Shown here: piece after piece, positions 15,035-23,416 of the stretch
Layout of the letters: each line of letters starts with the position of its first letter
How positions within the stretch are numbered: the first letter of the stretch is position 1
Origin: Sphingomonas sp. QA11
Lineage (GTDB): Bacteria; Pseudomonadota; Alphaproteobacteria; Sphingomonadales; Sphingomonadaceae
Direction: 5' to 3'
NCBI RefSeq assembly: GCF_028473665.1
Contig: NZ_CP098774.1
Span: 1,302,001 to 1,366,000, forward strand
DNA: 64,000 bases
Notes under the pieces: model-generated
Databases searched by the model: none
The model's input: the letters and a program-made list of their open reading frames with translations, nothing else
What the model was told of the DNA's origin: nothing
Program-made: the position numbers and the translations under genes

Positions 15035-17871
15035 TCGGCGGCGACCGTTTCTATCCGGCGTGAGCGGCGACCGAGTTCTTCATATTTCTCCTGCCAGTCG
15101 GTCGGGCCGTTGGAGCGGCCCACCTGAACTGCGGTGACCTTGTATTCCGGGCAATTGGTCGCCCAGTCCGAATTGTCGGTGGTGATGACGTTCGCCTGGG
15201 TGCTTGGGTGGTGGAAAGTCGTGTAGACCACGCCCGTCGCTACCCGGTCGGTCAGCAGCGCGCGCAGCGTCGTATCGCCGGCGCGGCTGACCACCTTCAC
15301 CCAATCGCCATCGAGGATACCGCGCTGTTCGGCATCGTGCGGGTGGATTTCAAGCCGGTCTTCCTCGTGCCAGCGGCTGTTCTCGGTCCGCCTCGTCTGG
15401 GCACCGACATTATACTGGCTGAGGATTCGGCCGGTGGTGAGCAGTAACGGGAAGCGGGGGCCGGTGCGTTCCTCGGTCGCGACATATTCGGTGCGGACGA
15501 ACTTGCCCCGCCCGCGCGCGAAGCCGCCGAGATGCATCACCGGCGTGCCCTCGGGCGCCGCCTCGTTGCAGGGCCACTGGATCGAGCCGCGTTCGTCGAG
15601 CCTCGCGAAGGAAACGCCAGCGAAGGTCGGAGTCACCCCGGCGATCTCGTCCATGATCTCGGACGGATGGGCATAGTTCATGTCATAGCCCATCGCCCGG
15701 GCGAGCAACTGGGTGATTTCCCAATCCTCATGACCATTCCTGGGCTGCATCACCTTCCTGACGAGCTGAATGCGGCGCTCGGCGTTGGTGAAGGTGCCGT
15801 TCTTTTCGAGGAAGGTCGATCCCGGCAGGAAGACATGCGCGTAATTGGCCGTTTCGTTGAGAAACAGGTCCTGCACCACGACGCATTCCATTGCGGCAAG
15901 GCCGGCTGAGACGTGACGGGTGTCCGGATCGGACTGGAGGATATCCTCCCCCTGAATGTAGATGCCCTTGAACGTCCCGTCGACCGCCGCATCGAGCATG
16001 TTGGGAATGCGCAGGCCCGGCTCGCGGTCGATCTCGACGCCCCAGAGTTCCCTAAACATCTCGCGTGCGGCATCGTCCGATACATGTCGATAGCCCGACA
16101 ATTCGTGCGGGAAGCTGCCCATGTCGCAGGCACCCTGGACGTTGTTCTGGCCACGCAGGGGATTCACGCCGACGCCGTCGCGACCGAGATTGCCGGTCGC
16201 CATCGCGAGGTTGGCAATGGCGAGCACCGTGGTCGAGCCCTGGCTGTGTTCGGTGACGCCGAGACCATAATAGATCGCGCCGTTGCCCCCGGTCGCATAG
16301 AGCCGGGCCGCGGCGCGCAGGGTCGCGGCGGGCACCTGGCTCATCGGTTCGGTGGCCTCCGGGCTGTGGCGCGGATCGGCGACGAATTCGGCCCAGTCCT
16401 CGAATTCCGACCAGTCGCAGCGCTCGCGCACGAACGCCTCGTTGACCAGCCCCTCGGTGACGATGACATGCGCCATCGCTGTCAGCACCGCGACATTGGT
16501 TCCGGGGCGCAGGGCGAGATGATGGGCCGCCTCGATATGCGGCGAGCGGACGATGTCGGTGCGTCGCGGGTCGATCACGATAAGCTGCGCACCCTGGCGC
16601 AGGCGGCGTTTCAGCCGGCTGGCGAAGACGGGATGGCCATCGGTCGGGTTGGCGCCGATGATGACGACGACGTCCGCCGCCATCACGCTGTCGAAATCCT
16701 GGGTGCCGGCCGAGGTGCCGAAGGCGGTCTTCAGGCCGTAACCGGTCGGCGAGTGGCAGACGCGTGCGCAGGTATCGACATTGTTGTTGCCGAAGCCGGC
16801 ACGGATCAGCTTCTGGACGAGGAAGGTCTCTTCGTTGGTGCACCGGCTGGAGGTGATGCCGCCGACCGAATGCTTGCCGTAGCTTGCCTGGATGCGGCGG
16901 AACTCGGACGCGGCATGCGCAATTGCCTCGTCCCAACTGACTTCGCGCCACGGCTGGTCGATCGAGGCGCGGATCATCGGATTGAGGACGCGCTCCTTGT
17001 GGTTGGCATAGCCCCAGGCGAAGCGGCCCTTGACGCAGCTGTGACCGCGATTGGCCTTGCCTTCCTTCCACGGCACCATGCGGACAAGCTCCTCGCCACG
17101 CATCTCGGCGCGGAAGGTGCAGCCGACGCCGCAATAGGCGCAGGTGGTGACGACCGATCGATCGGGCGTGCCGATCTCGGCGACTTTTTTTTCTATGAGG
17201 GTCGCGGTCGGGCATGCCTGGACACAGGCACCGCACGATACGCACTCGCTGGAGAAGAAATCCTGGCCCTGGCTCGGCGAGACCCTGGAACCGAAGCCCA
17301 TGCCCTCGATCGTGAGCGCGAAGGTGCCCTGTACCTCGTCGCAGGCGCGAACGCACCGCGAGCAGACGATGCACTTGGAGGGATCGAAATCGAAATAGGG
17401 GTTGGAGACATCCTTGGCTTGGCCGAGATGGCCGGCACCGGCGGCGTAACGAACCTCGCGCAGGCCGACCGCGCCGGCTTGGTCCTGCAATTCGCAATCG
17501 CCATTGGCGGCGCAGGTCAGGCAGTCGAGTGGGTGATCGGAGATATAGAGCTCCATCACGCCACGCCGGAGCTTCTTGAGCTTCTCGGTCTGGGTGCGGA
17601 CGATCATCCCCGGGGCAACGGTTGTGGTGCAGGAGGCGGGATAGCCGGCGCGGCCCTCGACCTCCACGAGGCAGAGGCGGCAGGAGCCGAACGCGTCGAG
17701 ATTGTCGGTCGCGCAGAGTTTGGGAACGCTGGTGCCCATCAGCGCCGCGGCGCGCATCACCGAAGTGCCCTCGGGTACTTCGATCGCCTGGCCATCGATG
17801 GTGAGCGACACCATCGGCCCGGCGCCGGGGGCGGGCTTGGTGCCCAGGTCGATCTCGCCGCGCCATGCCAT
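15031..17871 (-). CDS. fdsA: NAD-dependent formate dehydrogenase, alpha (catalytic) subunit
   Basis: A 946-residue molybdenum enzyme that oxidises formate to CO2. The N-terminal 2Fe-2S domain (FGSCRLCLVEVEGRAGYPASC) is followed by a His/Cys cluster, two ferredoxin-type 4Fe-4S sets (CIVCSRCVRACDE and CVSCGACVQACPT), then a catalytic-domain cluster (CAYCGVGC). The metal is held by a cysteine, Cys372, beside His373 in ARVCHSPTG, so it is a Cys, not a selenocysteine, enzyme. MGD-binding and C-terminal domains are complete (TTGRILSQYN, YTTFHHP). It works with FdsB and FdsG as a soluble complex that reduces NAD+. It starts 4 nt after fdsB. Confidence 0.96.
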   Translation of the reverse strand: MAWRGEIDLGTKPAPGAGPMVSLTIDGQAIEVPEGTSVMRAAALMGTSVPKLCATDNLDAFGSCRLCLVEVEGRAGYPASCTTTVAPGMIVRTQTEKLKKLRRGVMELYISDHPLDCLTCAANGDCELQDQAGAVGLREVRYAAGAGHLGQAKDVSNPYFDFDPSKCIVCSRCVRACDEVQGTFALTIEGMGFGSRVSPSQGQDFFSSECVSCGACVQACPTATLIEKKVAEIGTPDRSVVTTCAYCGVGCTFRAEMRGEELVRMVPWKEGKANRGHSCVKGRFAWGYANHKERVLNPMIRASIDQPWREVSWDEAIAHAASEFRRIQASYGKHSVGGITSSRCTNEETFLVQKLIRAGFGNNNVDTCARVCHSPTGYGLKTAFGTSAGTQDFDSVMAADVVVIIGANPTDGHPVFASRLKRRLRQGAQLIVIDPRRTDIVRSPHIEAAHHLALRPGTNVAVLTAMAHVIVTEGLVNEAFVRERCDWSEFEDWAEFVADPRHSPEATEPMSQVPAATLRAAARLYATGGNGAIYYGLGVTEHSQGSTTVLAIANLAMATGNLGRDGVGVNPLRGQNNVQGACDMGSFPHELSGYRHVSDDAAREMFRELWGVEIDREPGLRIPNMLDAAVDGTFKGIYIQGEDILQSDPDTRHVSAGLAAMECVVVQDLFLNETANYAHVFLPGSTFLEKNGTFTNAERRIQLVRKVMQPRNGHEDWEITQLLARAMGYDMNYAHPSEIMDEIAGVTPTFAGVSFARLDERGSIQWPCNEAAPEGTPVMHLGGFARGRGKFVRTEYVATEERTGPRFPLLLTTGRILSQYNVGAQTRRTENSRWHEEDRLEIHPHDAEQRGILDGDWVKVVSRAGDTTLRALLTDRVATGVVYTTFHHPSTQANVITTDNSDWATNCPEYKVTAVQVGRSNGPTDWQEKYEELGRRSRRIETVAAE

Positions 17872-17875
17872 GCCG

Positions 17876-19495
17876 CTACTCCGCAGCCACCGGAAGCGCT
17901 GTCGCGCCGCCGAAATCCTCAGGGAAATGATCGAGCGCGCTCAACACCGGATAGGGCGTGAAACCACCCAAAGCGCAGAGCGACCCGAACTTCATCGTGT
18001 CGCAGAGATCGCGCAGGAGGGTTATCTGACTCTCCCCCTCTCCCTGTGGGAGAGGGAAGGGGCCCGCGCCGAAGGTGTGGGAAGGGTGAGGGGGACACTC
18101 GCTAGTGTCGCGAACCTCACTCCCCCTCATCCGGCGTTTCGCGCTACCTTCTCCCACAAGGGGAGAAGGAAGGGTGGCGATAATCCGGTCGATCAATTCC
18201 ACACCGCGGGTCGATCCGATCCGGCAGGGCGTGCATTTGCCGCAACTCTCCGCCGCGCAGAACTCCATCGCGGAGCGTGCCATCCTTGCCATGTCGACAC
18301 TGTCGTCGAACACCGTGATGCCGGCATGGCCGATCAGCCCGCCAGCCGCGGCGAAGCTTTCGTAGTCGAACGGCAGGTGGAACATGGACGGGGGAAAATA
18401 GGCGCCGAGCGGCCCGCCCACCTGCACCGCGCGTACCGGGCGGCCACTCTCGGTGCCGCCGCCGATCCGCTCGACCAGGTCGCCCAGCGTCACGCCGAAG
18501 CCGATCTCGTAGAGGCCGCCATTCTTCACATCGCCGGCAAGCTGCACCGGCATGGTGCCGCGCGACCGGCCGAAGCCGACTGCCGAATAAGCTTCCGCTC
18601 CCTCGGCCAGGATGAAGGGCACCGCAGCAAGGCTCAGGACATTGTTGATGACGGTCGGCTTGCCGAACAGGCCGGCGATTGCCGGCAGCGGCGGCTTGGC
18701 GCGGACCTGGCCACGCTTCCCCTCGATCGACTCGAGCAGGGCGGTCTCTTCGCCGCAGACATAGGCACCGGCCCCGACCCGGACCTCGAGCGTGAAAGGG
18801 GCCACCCGATCGGCCGAGCGACGGATCGCCTCGCGCATCGTCGCGATCGCGAAAGGGTATTCGGAACGGATATAGACATAACCATGTCCCGCGCCGACGG
18901 CATGGGCGGCGATCGCCATGCCCTCGATCAGGCAATAGGGATCGCCTTCCATCAGCATCCGGTCGGCAAAGGTGCCGCTGTCGCCCTCATCCGCATTGCA
19001 GACGATGAACTTCTCCGGTCCAGCGGTATCGAGCACTGTTTGCCATTTGATGCCGGTCGGAAACCCGGCGCCGCCCCGGCCGCGCAAGCCGCTGGCCTTC
19101 ACGATCGCTACGACTTCGCCCGGCTGAAGCGCGCGGGCAGTGTCAAGGCCAGCCCAGCCGCCATGCGCGGCATAATCGTCGAGATCGACGGGATCGATTA
19201 TGCCGCACCGGGCAAAGGTGAAGCGCTGTTGCGAGGCGAAGAAGGGAAGGTCGGCGATCCGGCCGAGCCGATGGGGATGGGTGGCGTCGAACACTTTGCC
19301 CACATCCTCGGGTGAGACGGGGCCGTAGCCGATCCGGCCTTCGGCGGTCTCGATTTCGACCAGGGGTTCTATCCGGAACAGGCCGTGGCTGCCGGTGCGG
19401 ACCACCTCGGCGCCAGCCTGGACGAATGCTTCGGCCACTTCATCGGCGCCAAGCGCGACTGAAGCTGTATCGCGACTGATAAAGACGCGGGTCAT
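17876..19495 (-). CDS. fdsB: NAD-dependent formate dehydrogenase, beta (FMN/NAD) subunit with repeat-derived insert
   Basis: A 539-residue NuoF-like subunit that passes electrons from iron-sulfur clusters through FMN to NAD+. It has an N-terminal thioredoxin-like domain, the flavin/NAD motifs GLRGRGGAGFPTG and CNADEGDSGTF, VCGEETALLESIEG, and the 4Fe-4S motif SCGKCTPCRIG with a final Cys in FGSLCALGG. Between these, residues about 443-490 (PSPLVGEG to GEGESQ) are a 48-residue in-frame translation of a palindromic repeat. Homologs have only a short turn there. All four cluster cysteines remain. Whether the enzyme tolerates the insert is unknown, but the frame is intact and the operon looks functional. 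Confidence 0.94.
   Translation of the reverse strand: MTRVFISRDTASVALGADEVAEAFVQAGAEVVRTGSHGLFRIEPLVEIETAEGRIGYGPVSPEDVGKVFDATHPHRLGRIADLPFFASQQRFTFARCGIIDPVDLDDYAAHGGWAGLDTARALQPGEVVAIVKASGLRGRGGAGFPTGIKWQTVLDTAGPEKFIVCNADEGDSGTFADRMLMEGDPYCLIEGMAIAAHAVGAGHGYVYIRSEYPFAIATMREAIRRSADRVAPFTLEVRVGAGAYVCGEETALLESIEGKRGQVRAKPPLPAIAGLFGKPTVINNVLSLAAVPFILAEGAEAYSAVGFGRSRGTMPVQLAGDVKNGGLYEIGFGVTLGDLVERIGGGTESGRPVRAVQVGGPLGAYFPPSMFHLPFDYESFAAAGGLIGHAGITVFDDSVDMARMARSAMEFCAAESCGKCTPCRIGSTRGVELIDRIIATLPSPLVGEGSAKRRMRGSEVRDTSECPPHPSHTFGAGPFPLPQGEGESQITLLRDLCDTMKFGSLCALGGFTPYPVLSALDHFPEDFGGATALPVAAE
18030..18173. repeat. Palindromic repeat (REP/MITE-like) inserted in frame in fdsB
   Basis: About 144 bases, exactly 48 codons, made of nested inverted repeats. 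The outer arms are CTCCCTGTGGGAGAGGGAAGG at the left and ACCTTCTCCCACAAGGGGAG at the right. An inner pair is GGTGAGGGGGA against TCCCCCTCATCC around a central ACACT-CGCT-AGTGT. Repeats with the CTTCTCCC...GGGAGAAGG arms are scattered, mostly between genes, in many alphaproteobacterial genomes. I see no other copy in this window. No target duplication is clear. Confidence 0.82.
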
Positions 19496-20007
19496 CCCGT
19501 CCCCTGTTCGAGCAACCGGTCGAGCTTCGGGCCGTCAAGGCGCGACACGATCTTCCCGTTGATGATTGCATTGGGCCCTGTCGCGCACAGGCCTACGCAA
19601 TAAACGGCTTCGAGCGCCACCTCTCCATCCGAACGCGTAGTGCCCATCGGTGTCCCGAGCCGCTCGACCGCCGCCTGCTCGATCGCATTGCCCCCGCGTG
19701 CCTGGCAGCTTTCGGCACGGCAGAGCCTGACGGTATGGCGTGCGGGCGGGCGGCGGCGAAAATCATGGTAGAAGGTAACCACGCCGTGCACGTCGGCGCG
19801 GCTGAGGTTCAGCGCTTCGGCGACATGCGGCACCAGGGCATCGTCGATATAGCCGAATTCTTCCTGAAGGCCGTGAAGCAGGGGAAGCAGCGCACCGCGC
19901 GTGTCCGTCTCCCGGGGCATCAAGCGGCGAATGGCATCAAGATAGGCGGCTGATCCCGTTGCCTCGTTTGCACTCGATCGGTGGGTCTGTGTTGTCGTGC
20001 GCATCAC
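19492..20007 (-). CDS. fdsG: NAD-dependent formate dehydrogenase, gamma subunit (NuoE-like)
   Basis: A 171-residue thioredoxin-fold 2Fe-2S subunit. The ligand cysteines are in CRAESC and, further on, CVGLCATGPN. The helical N-terminus (YLDAIRRLMP, LLPLLHGLQEEFGYI, LNLSRADVHGVVTFYHDF) is typical of the family. The start is GTG at 20007 or the ATG at 20004; neither has a strong ribosome site. It is the first gene of the fds operon and overlaps fdsB by 4 nt. A long palindrome sits 49 bp upstream. Confidence 0.94.
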   Translation of the reverse strand: MMRTTTQTHRSSANEATGSAAYLDAIRRLMPRETDTRGALLPLLHGLQEEFGYIDDALVPHVAEALNLSRADVHGVVTFYHDFRRRPPARHTVRLCRAESCQARGGNAIEQAAVERLGTPMGTTRSDGEVALEAVYCVGLCATGPNAIINGKIVSRLDGPKLDRLLEQGTG

Positions 20008-20055
20008 GCTGCGAGATAGCCCTATTCGCCAGTCTCAGGTCAAATCGACTCTCTT

Positions 20056-20086
20056 CATCGTTGATAGAAAAAATCTATCAACGATG
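20056..20086. promoter_or_regulatory. 13-bp-arm palindrome before fdsG (probable LysR operator)
   Basis: CATCGTTGATAGA and its exact complement TCTATCAACGATG are separated by AAAAA. It overlaps the last codons of the LysR gene and lies 49 bp before fdsG. ATAG/CTAT half-sites fit LysR-type binding. It is not followed by a T-run on either strand, so a terminator is less likely. Confidence 0.6.
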
Positions 20087-20983
20087 GCGATAGGAGCGCG
20101 GCAGTTTGACGGCATGGGCGGCCGCGAGCGCTGCCTGGGCGAGCTGGCTCGAGGGCCGTCGATCAAGCACGACCAATCCGACCCGGCTTGCCGGGAACGG
20201 TTCGGCGAAGGGCAGGATACGCGCCCAGGTCCCCGCCGGAATCAGCGCGGCATAGCCTTCGGGCACAACCGTCGCGAACCCGCCTGCCTCGACCATGGCG
20301 AGCAGGGCGACATAGGAATCCGCTGTCGCCTTGGGGTGGGCGGCGAATCCGCGCCCGGCGAGGTTGGTGTCGAAGATCCGGCGGTTCTGCATGCCTTCGT
20401 GCAACAGGCACAGGGGCTGTGTGAGGACGTCCGGCCAATCGACCGCCTTGTGATCGTCGAACCCGCTTCCCGCACGGGCCACGAACATGGCGCGTTCGGT
20501 ATAGAGCGGCACGGCGATCACCTGCGCAGGAGGTTCATGGTCGAGATAGGTCAGTCCCGCGTCGAGTTCGAACGCCGCAAGCGCCTGCTCGATCTCGCGC
20601 GAGGTGAGGGAGCGCACTGAAAGGGTCAGTTCCGGATTGGCGGCGCCCAGGGTACGGGCGAAATGGCCGACCACGGGCATCGCGGCCGGGATTGCGCCGA
20701 GCCTGAGCGTGCCACGCAGCGGGCCCCGCGCGGTCTCGGCCGCATGGGCGAGACCGTCGATCATCGCGATCGCCTGCTGCGCCCATGGCAGGGCTGCCCG
20801 GCCCTCTTCGGTGAGACCGATGAATCGCCGGTCGCGATCGATCAGGCGCTTGCCCAACTGCTCTTCGAGCGCGGCGATGCCGGCTGAGAGAGTGGGCTGG
20901 GTGACATTACAGGCCGTCGCGGCACGGGCGAAATGGCCTTCGCGGGCGAGCGCGACGAAATATTCGAGGAGGCGCAGTTGCAT
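20078..20983 (-). CDS. LysR-family regulator, probable activator of the fds operon
   Basis: A 301-residue regulator. The N-terminal winged helix is classic (LRLLEYFVALAREGHFARAA, VTQPTLSAGIAALEEQLG, FIGLTEEG) and is followed by a two-lobed effector domain (GTLRLGAIPAAMPVV). It lies directly upstream of fdsG on the same strand with a 70-bp gap that contains the palindrome at 20056. Formate dehydrogenase operons in other proteobacteria also carry a linked LysR gene (FdsR), so formate or a related signal is the likely effector. This is inferred from position. Confidence 0.88.
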   Translation of the reverse strand: MQLRLLEYFVALAREGHFARAATACNVTQPTLSAGIAALEEQLGKRLIDRDRRFIGLTEEGRAALPWAQQAIAMIDGLAHAAETARGPLRGTLRLGAIPAAMPVVGHFARTLGAANPELTLSVRSLTSREIEQALAAFELDAGLTYLDHEPPAQVIAVPLYTERAMFVARAGSGFDDHKAVDWPDVLTQPLCLLHEGMQNRRIFDTNLAGRGFAAHPKATADSYVALLAMVEAGGFATVVPEGYAALIPAGTWARILPFAEPFPASRVGLVVLDRRPSSQLAQAALAAAHAVKLPRSYRHR

Positions 20984-21038
20984 GATCGGCCTCTTCTATC
21001 AGCCAGTCGATGAAGATGCACATTCGTGGGAGGAAGGG

Positions 21039-23204
21039 CTAGTTGGCCGGCCGCTCGGCGCGGGCATCGGTATCGCTCGGCGCCCGAAGCTTCAGCGCCG
21101 GTTTGGGTCGCGGGCTCGTTCCCTGTCCGTTGACGAAATCGATGCCGACGCGACTATTTCTTGCGGCGCGTTCCGTCAGCGCGTTCACCTGCTCAACCAT
21201 GTCGCGCGCGAGTGTCGCCTGCTCGTCATTGCTGAACGGATAGCCGGTCGGCTGAGCGAGTTTCCCCATTGTCTTTGCGCGAATGTCGATCATTTCTTCA
21301 ATGCTCGGCGCAATATGACCCGCACTGCCGGTCGGGCTTTCTCCTCGCTCGAGATCTGTCGTCCAGCCCGTCGTGAAGCGCGATGCGGCAACCTCCAGTC
21401 CTGCCAGGAAAGAACGGAAACGTACCATGCGGTGGTTGGCCCAATTGAGTACGAGCTTCTCCTTCGGACGGAGCGGATCGCGAAGCGTCCCGGGAAGGAA
21501 GCGCTCGGCGATCACCGCGCCCGCCTTCTCGCCGCGGGCCTGCAGATCGTCGATGGTTGAAGCGTCCATGTCGAAGTTGAAGCCTCCTTCGTTCTTCCGC
21601 ATTCTGATATGGACGATGCGGTCCCTGTAGCCGGGCACGTCGATCAACTGATTGTCGCCCCATTGACGGGCGGTCGTGACGATCCGTCCGGCGAATTTCA
21701 ACAGGGCGCCCATGCCGTCCGACGGCAGGGGCGTATAGGCGGAGACCCGGCCGCGATTGCTGCGCAGCATATAGACAAGTTCTTCGGGCGGAGCCTGGGT
21801 ATCCATCGTGAGGCCGTCGGACTGCTGTTCCGTGCCGCCGCCGGCTAGGTTCGCGCCGCGCTCGTCCGGTTCCAGCTCGTCATCATGAGAGAGAAGATTG
21901 AGGCAGAAGGTGGGGCGGGTCGGAATGGGCGCGTCGAACAGGTGGATCGGAAAATTGGATGTGATTCCGCCATCCGCGATCCAGAGTTCGGACAGGGCCT
22001 GCGTGTCGCCAGGCCGATGCCTGATGATGTAGAGGCGAACCGCACGGAATAGGAAAGGGAAGCTCAGCGACATCCGGACCGCGAACAGGATCGGCAGATT
22101 TTCCGGCGCGGGCAATCTGATCAGATCGGCTGGGTCGATGTCGCCCAACGTGACGCCCGCAAGGTCGCTTGTGCGGGCATGCGCGATCATCCAGTCGACG
22201 ACGATATCCGGAAACAAGTCTTTCAGATCGGAGATGCGCGCGTAAAGCCGGTCTTCGCGCCGCATGAAGGGGAGCTGCACTGACTGGGCGCGGGTGATGT
22301 CGGAGGCGACCAGCGCCAGTTCGATGTCGCGTTGAAGAAGATCGAGGACCGGGTCCATCGTCTCCATCCGGTCCTTGTTCGCGCCGGCCGCGATCATGGC
22401 TTCCGCACGGTTTCTCCCCGTGGTCCTGTGTTCGGCGATCCACAGGTCGCCGAAGCACAAGGGTGATCCGTCATCCAGGCCCGCAAGCGTCTGGAACTTG
22501 TCGTGCAACCACCCCGATAGGGAAGGAAGACTTCTACCGGAGGCGGTGCGGTGCTGCGCTTTGCCCGAGCAGAATCCGAAGCCATGCGTCCCGGCCGCCT
22601 TGAGCCCGTTCGACACGACCGGAGCCCAGTCGAGTATGAGAAAGGCCACCAGCATGACGAGCGTGGCGAACAGGAAGAGCAGCGCCAAAGCGATTCCGGT
22701 CGCAATACCCGTTGGATGGGCGGAAAGGGCGAACAGGCCGGCGACCAGGATGAAGGCGACAAGCATCGCCAGGCCGAGAGGCGGCAGGAGAATATGCAGG
22801 GCGGCACCGGCCACCCCGCGGGTGCGTTTGATCGCGGCGAGCTCCATCAGCCGAGTGAACAGCCGCTCATTGTCAGGCTCGGGCTCGAACATCCGTTGCA
22901 GAAGGGGACTTCCATCATGGTCCTCGGCCAGCTCTTCGGAAAGCGCTGCCAGCATTGCCGGTGCATCGGGGTTTCGGGCCGAACGTCGACCGAACTCCAT
23001 CGCCGCGGCCGCGGCCGCGCCGATCGCGCCGGCGGAGGTGCCGCCGACTGCGCGGAAGCGATAGTCTTTCGCGATCCGGGCGATCGCGGCCGGATAGACG
23101 ATGCCGCTGGTGACGCCGCCTTTCAGCACGAGGTCGCACTCGTGGGAAGGTTGTAGTGCTGATGCCTGGGCCGTCATGCGGGTGTCCGCCCAGGCATCCC
23201 GCAC
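21039..23204 (-). CDS. Patatin-like phospholipase with two membrane helices
   Basis: A 721-residue protein. The patatin dyad is visible: oxyanion motif KGGVTSGIVYP, nucleophile in GGTSAGAIG (Ser57 from this start) and the aspartate in ADGGITSNFPIHLF. Between them, residues about 134-161 and 166-192 form two strong hydrophobic helices. An inserted membrane hairpin therefore splits the lipase domain. The C-terminal 250 residues are polar. Start could also be the ATG at 23177 (MTAQASALQ), and no ribosome site decides. It probably hydrolyses acyl esters of membrane lipids at the inner membrane. It stands alone between LysR and TetR loci. Confidence 0.85.
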   Translation of the reverse strand: MRDAWADTRMTAQASALQPSHECDLVLKGGVTSGIVYPAAIARIAKDYRFRAVGGTSAGAIGAAAAAAMEFGRRSARNPDAPAMLAALSEELAEDHDGSPLLQRMFEPEPDNERLFTRLMELAAIKRTRGVAGAALHILLPPLGLAMLVAFILVAGLFALSAHPTGIATGIALALLFLFATLVMLVAFLILDWAPVVSNGLKAAGTHGFGFCSGKAQHRTASGRSLPSLSGWLHDKFQTLAGLDDGSPLCFGDLWIAEHRTTGRNRAEAMIAAGANKDRMETMDPVLDLLQRDIELALVASDITRAQSVQLPFMRREDRLYARISDLKDLFPDIVVDWMIAHARTSDLAGVTLGDIDPADLIRLPAPENLPILFAVRMSLSFPFLFRAVRLYIIRHRPGDTQALSELWIADGGITSNFPIHLFDAPIPTRPTFCLNLLSHDDELEPDERGANLAGGGTEQQSDGLTMDTQAPPEELVYMLRSNRGRVSAYTPLPSDGMGALLKFAGRIVTTARQWGDNQLIDVPGYRDRIVHIRMRKNEGGFNFDMDASTIDDLQARGEKAGAVIAERFLPGTLRDPLRPKEKLVLNWANHRMVRFRSFLAGLEVAASRFTTGWTTDLERGESPTGSAGHIAPSIEEMIDIRAKTMGKLAQPTGYPFSNDEQATLARDMVEQVNALTERAARNSRVGIDFVNGQGTSPRPKPALKLRAPSDTDARAERPAN

Positions 23205-23416
23205 GCGACGCAGCTATTCAGGCCCAATCCCATTGCGTGGGTATAGTCGAGCGGCGGGCGTCGGCCCGTGGGACAGGTCTCGCCGCGATTCATTGCCCCG
23301 TTCATGATGAGTCCCCGCAAGACCGATCCCGATCGCCTGCCTATCACAGCGGAGCGGGGGAGAAAGCGGTGCGAGACAGGGAACCCGAGCCATATTGGCG
23401 AGTGTTTCCGGGCTCG

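Noticed and set aside
16052..17866. Open frame of 604 codons in another frame of fdsA
   Set aside because: Arg/Pro-rich out-of-frame translation with no motifs; it follows the fdsA codon pattern.
15913..17961. Open frame of 682 codons opposite fdsA
   Set aside because: It is the antisense shadow of fdsA in GC-rich DNA. Its composition is biased to Arg, Gly, Ala and Asp, it has no domain motif, and fdsA on the other strand is unmistakable.
18030..18173. Frameshift or pseudogene in fdsB
   Set aside because: The insert is a multiple of three with no stop, and the downstream cluster cysteine and C-terminus remain in frame, so the gene is intended as intact.
20056..20086. Rho-independent terminator after the LysR gene
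   Set aside because: The stem is not followed by a T-run on the coding strand, and the arms are not GC-rich. An operator fits better.
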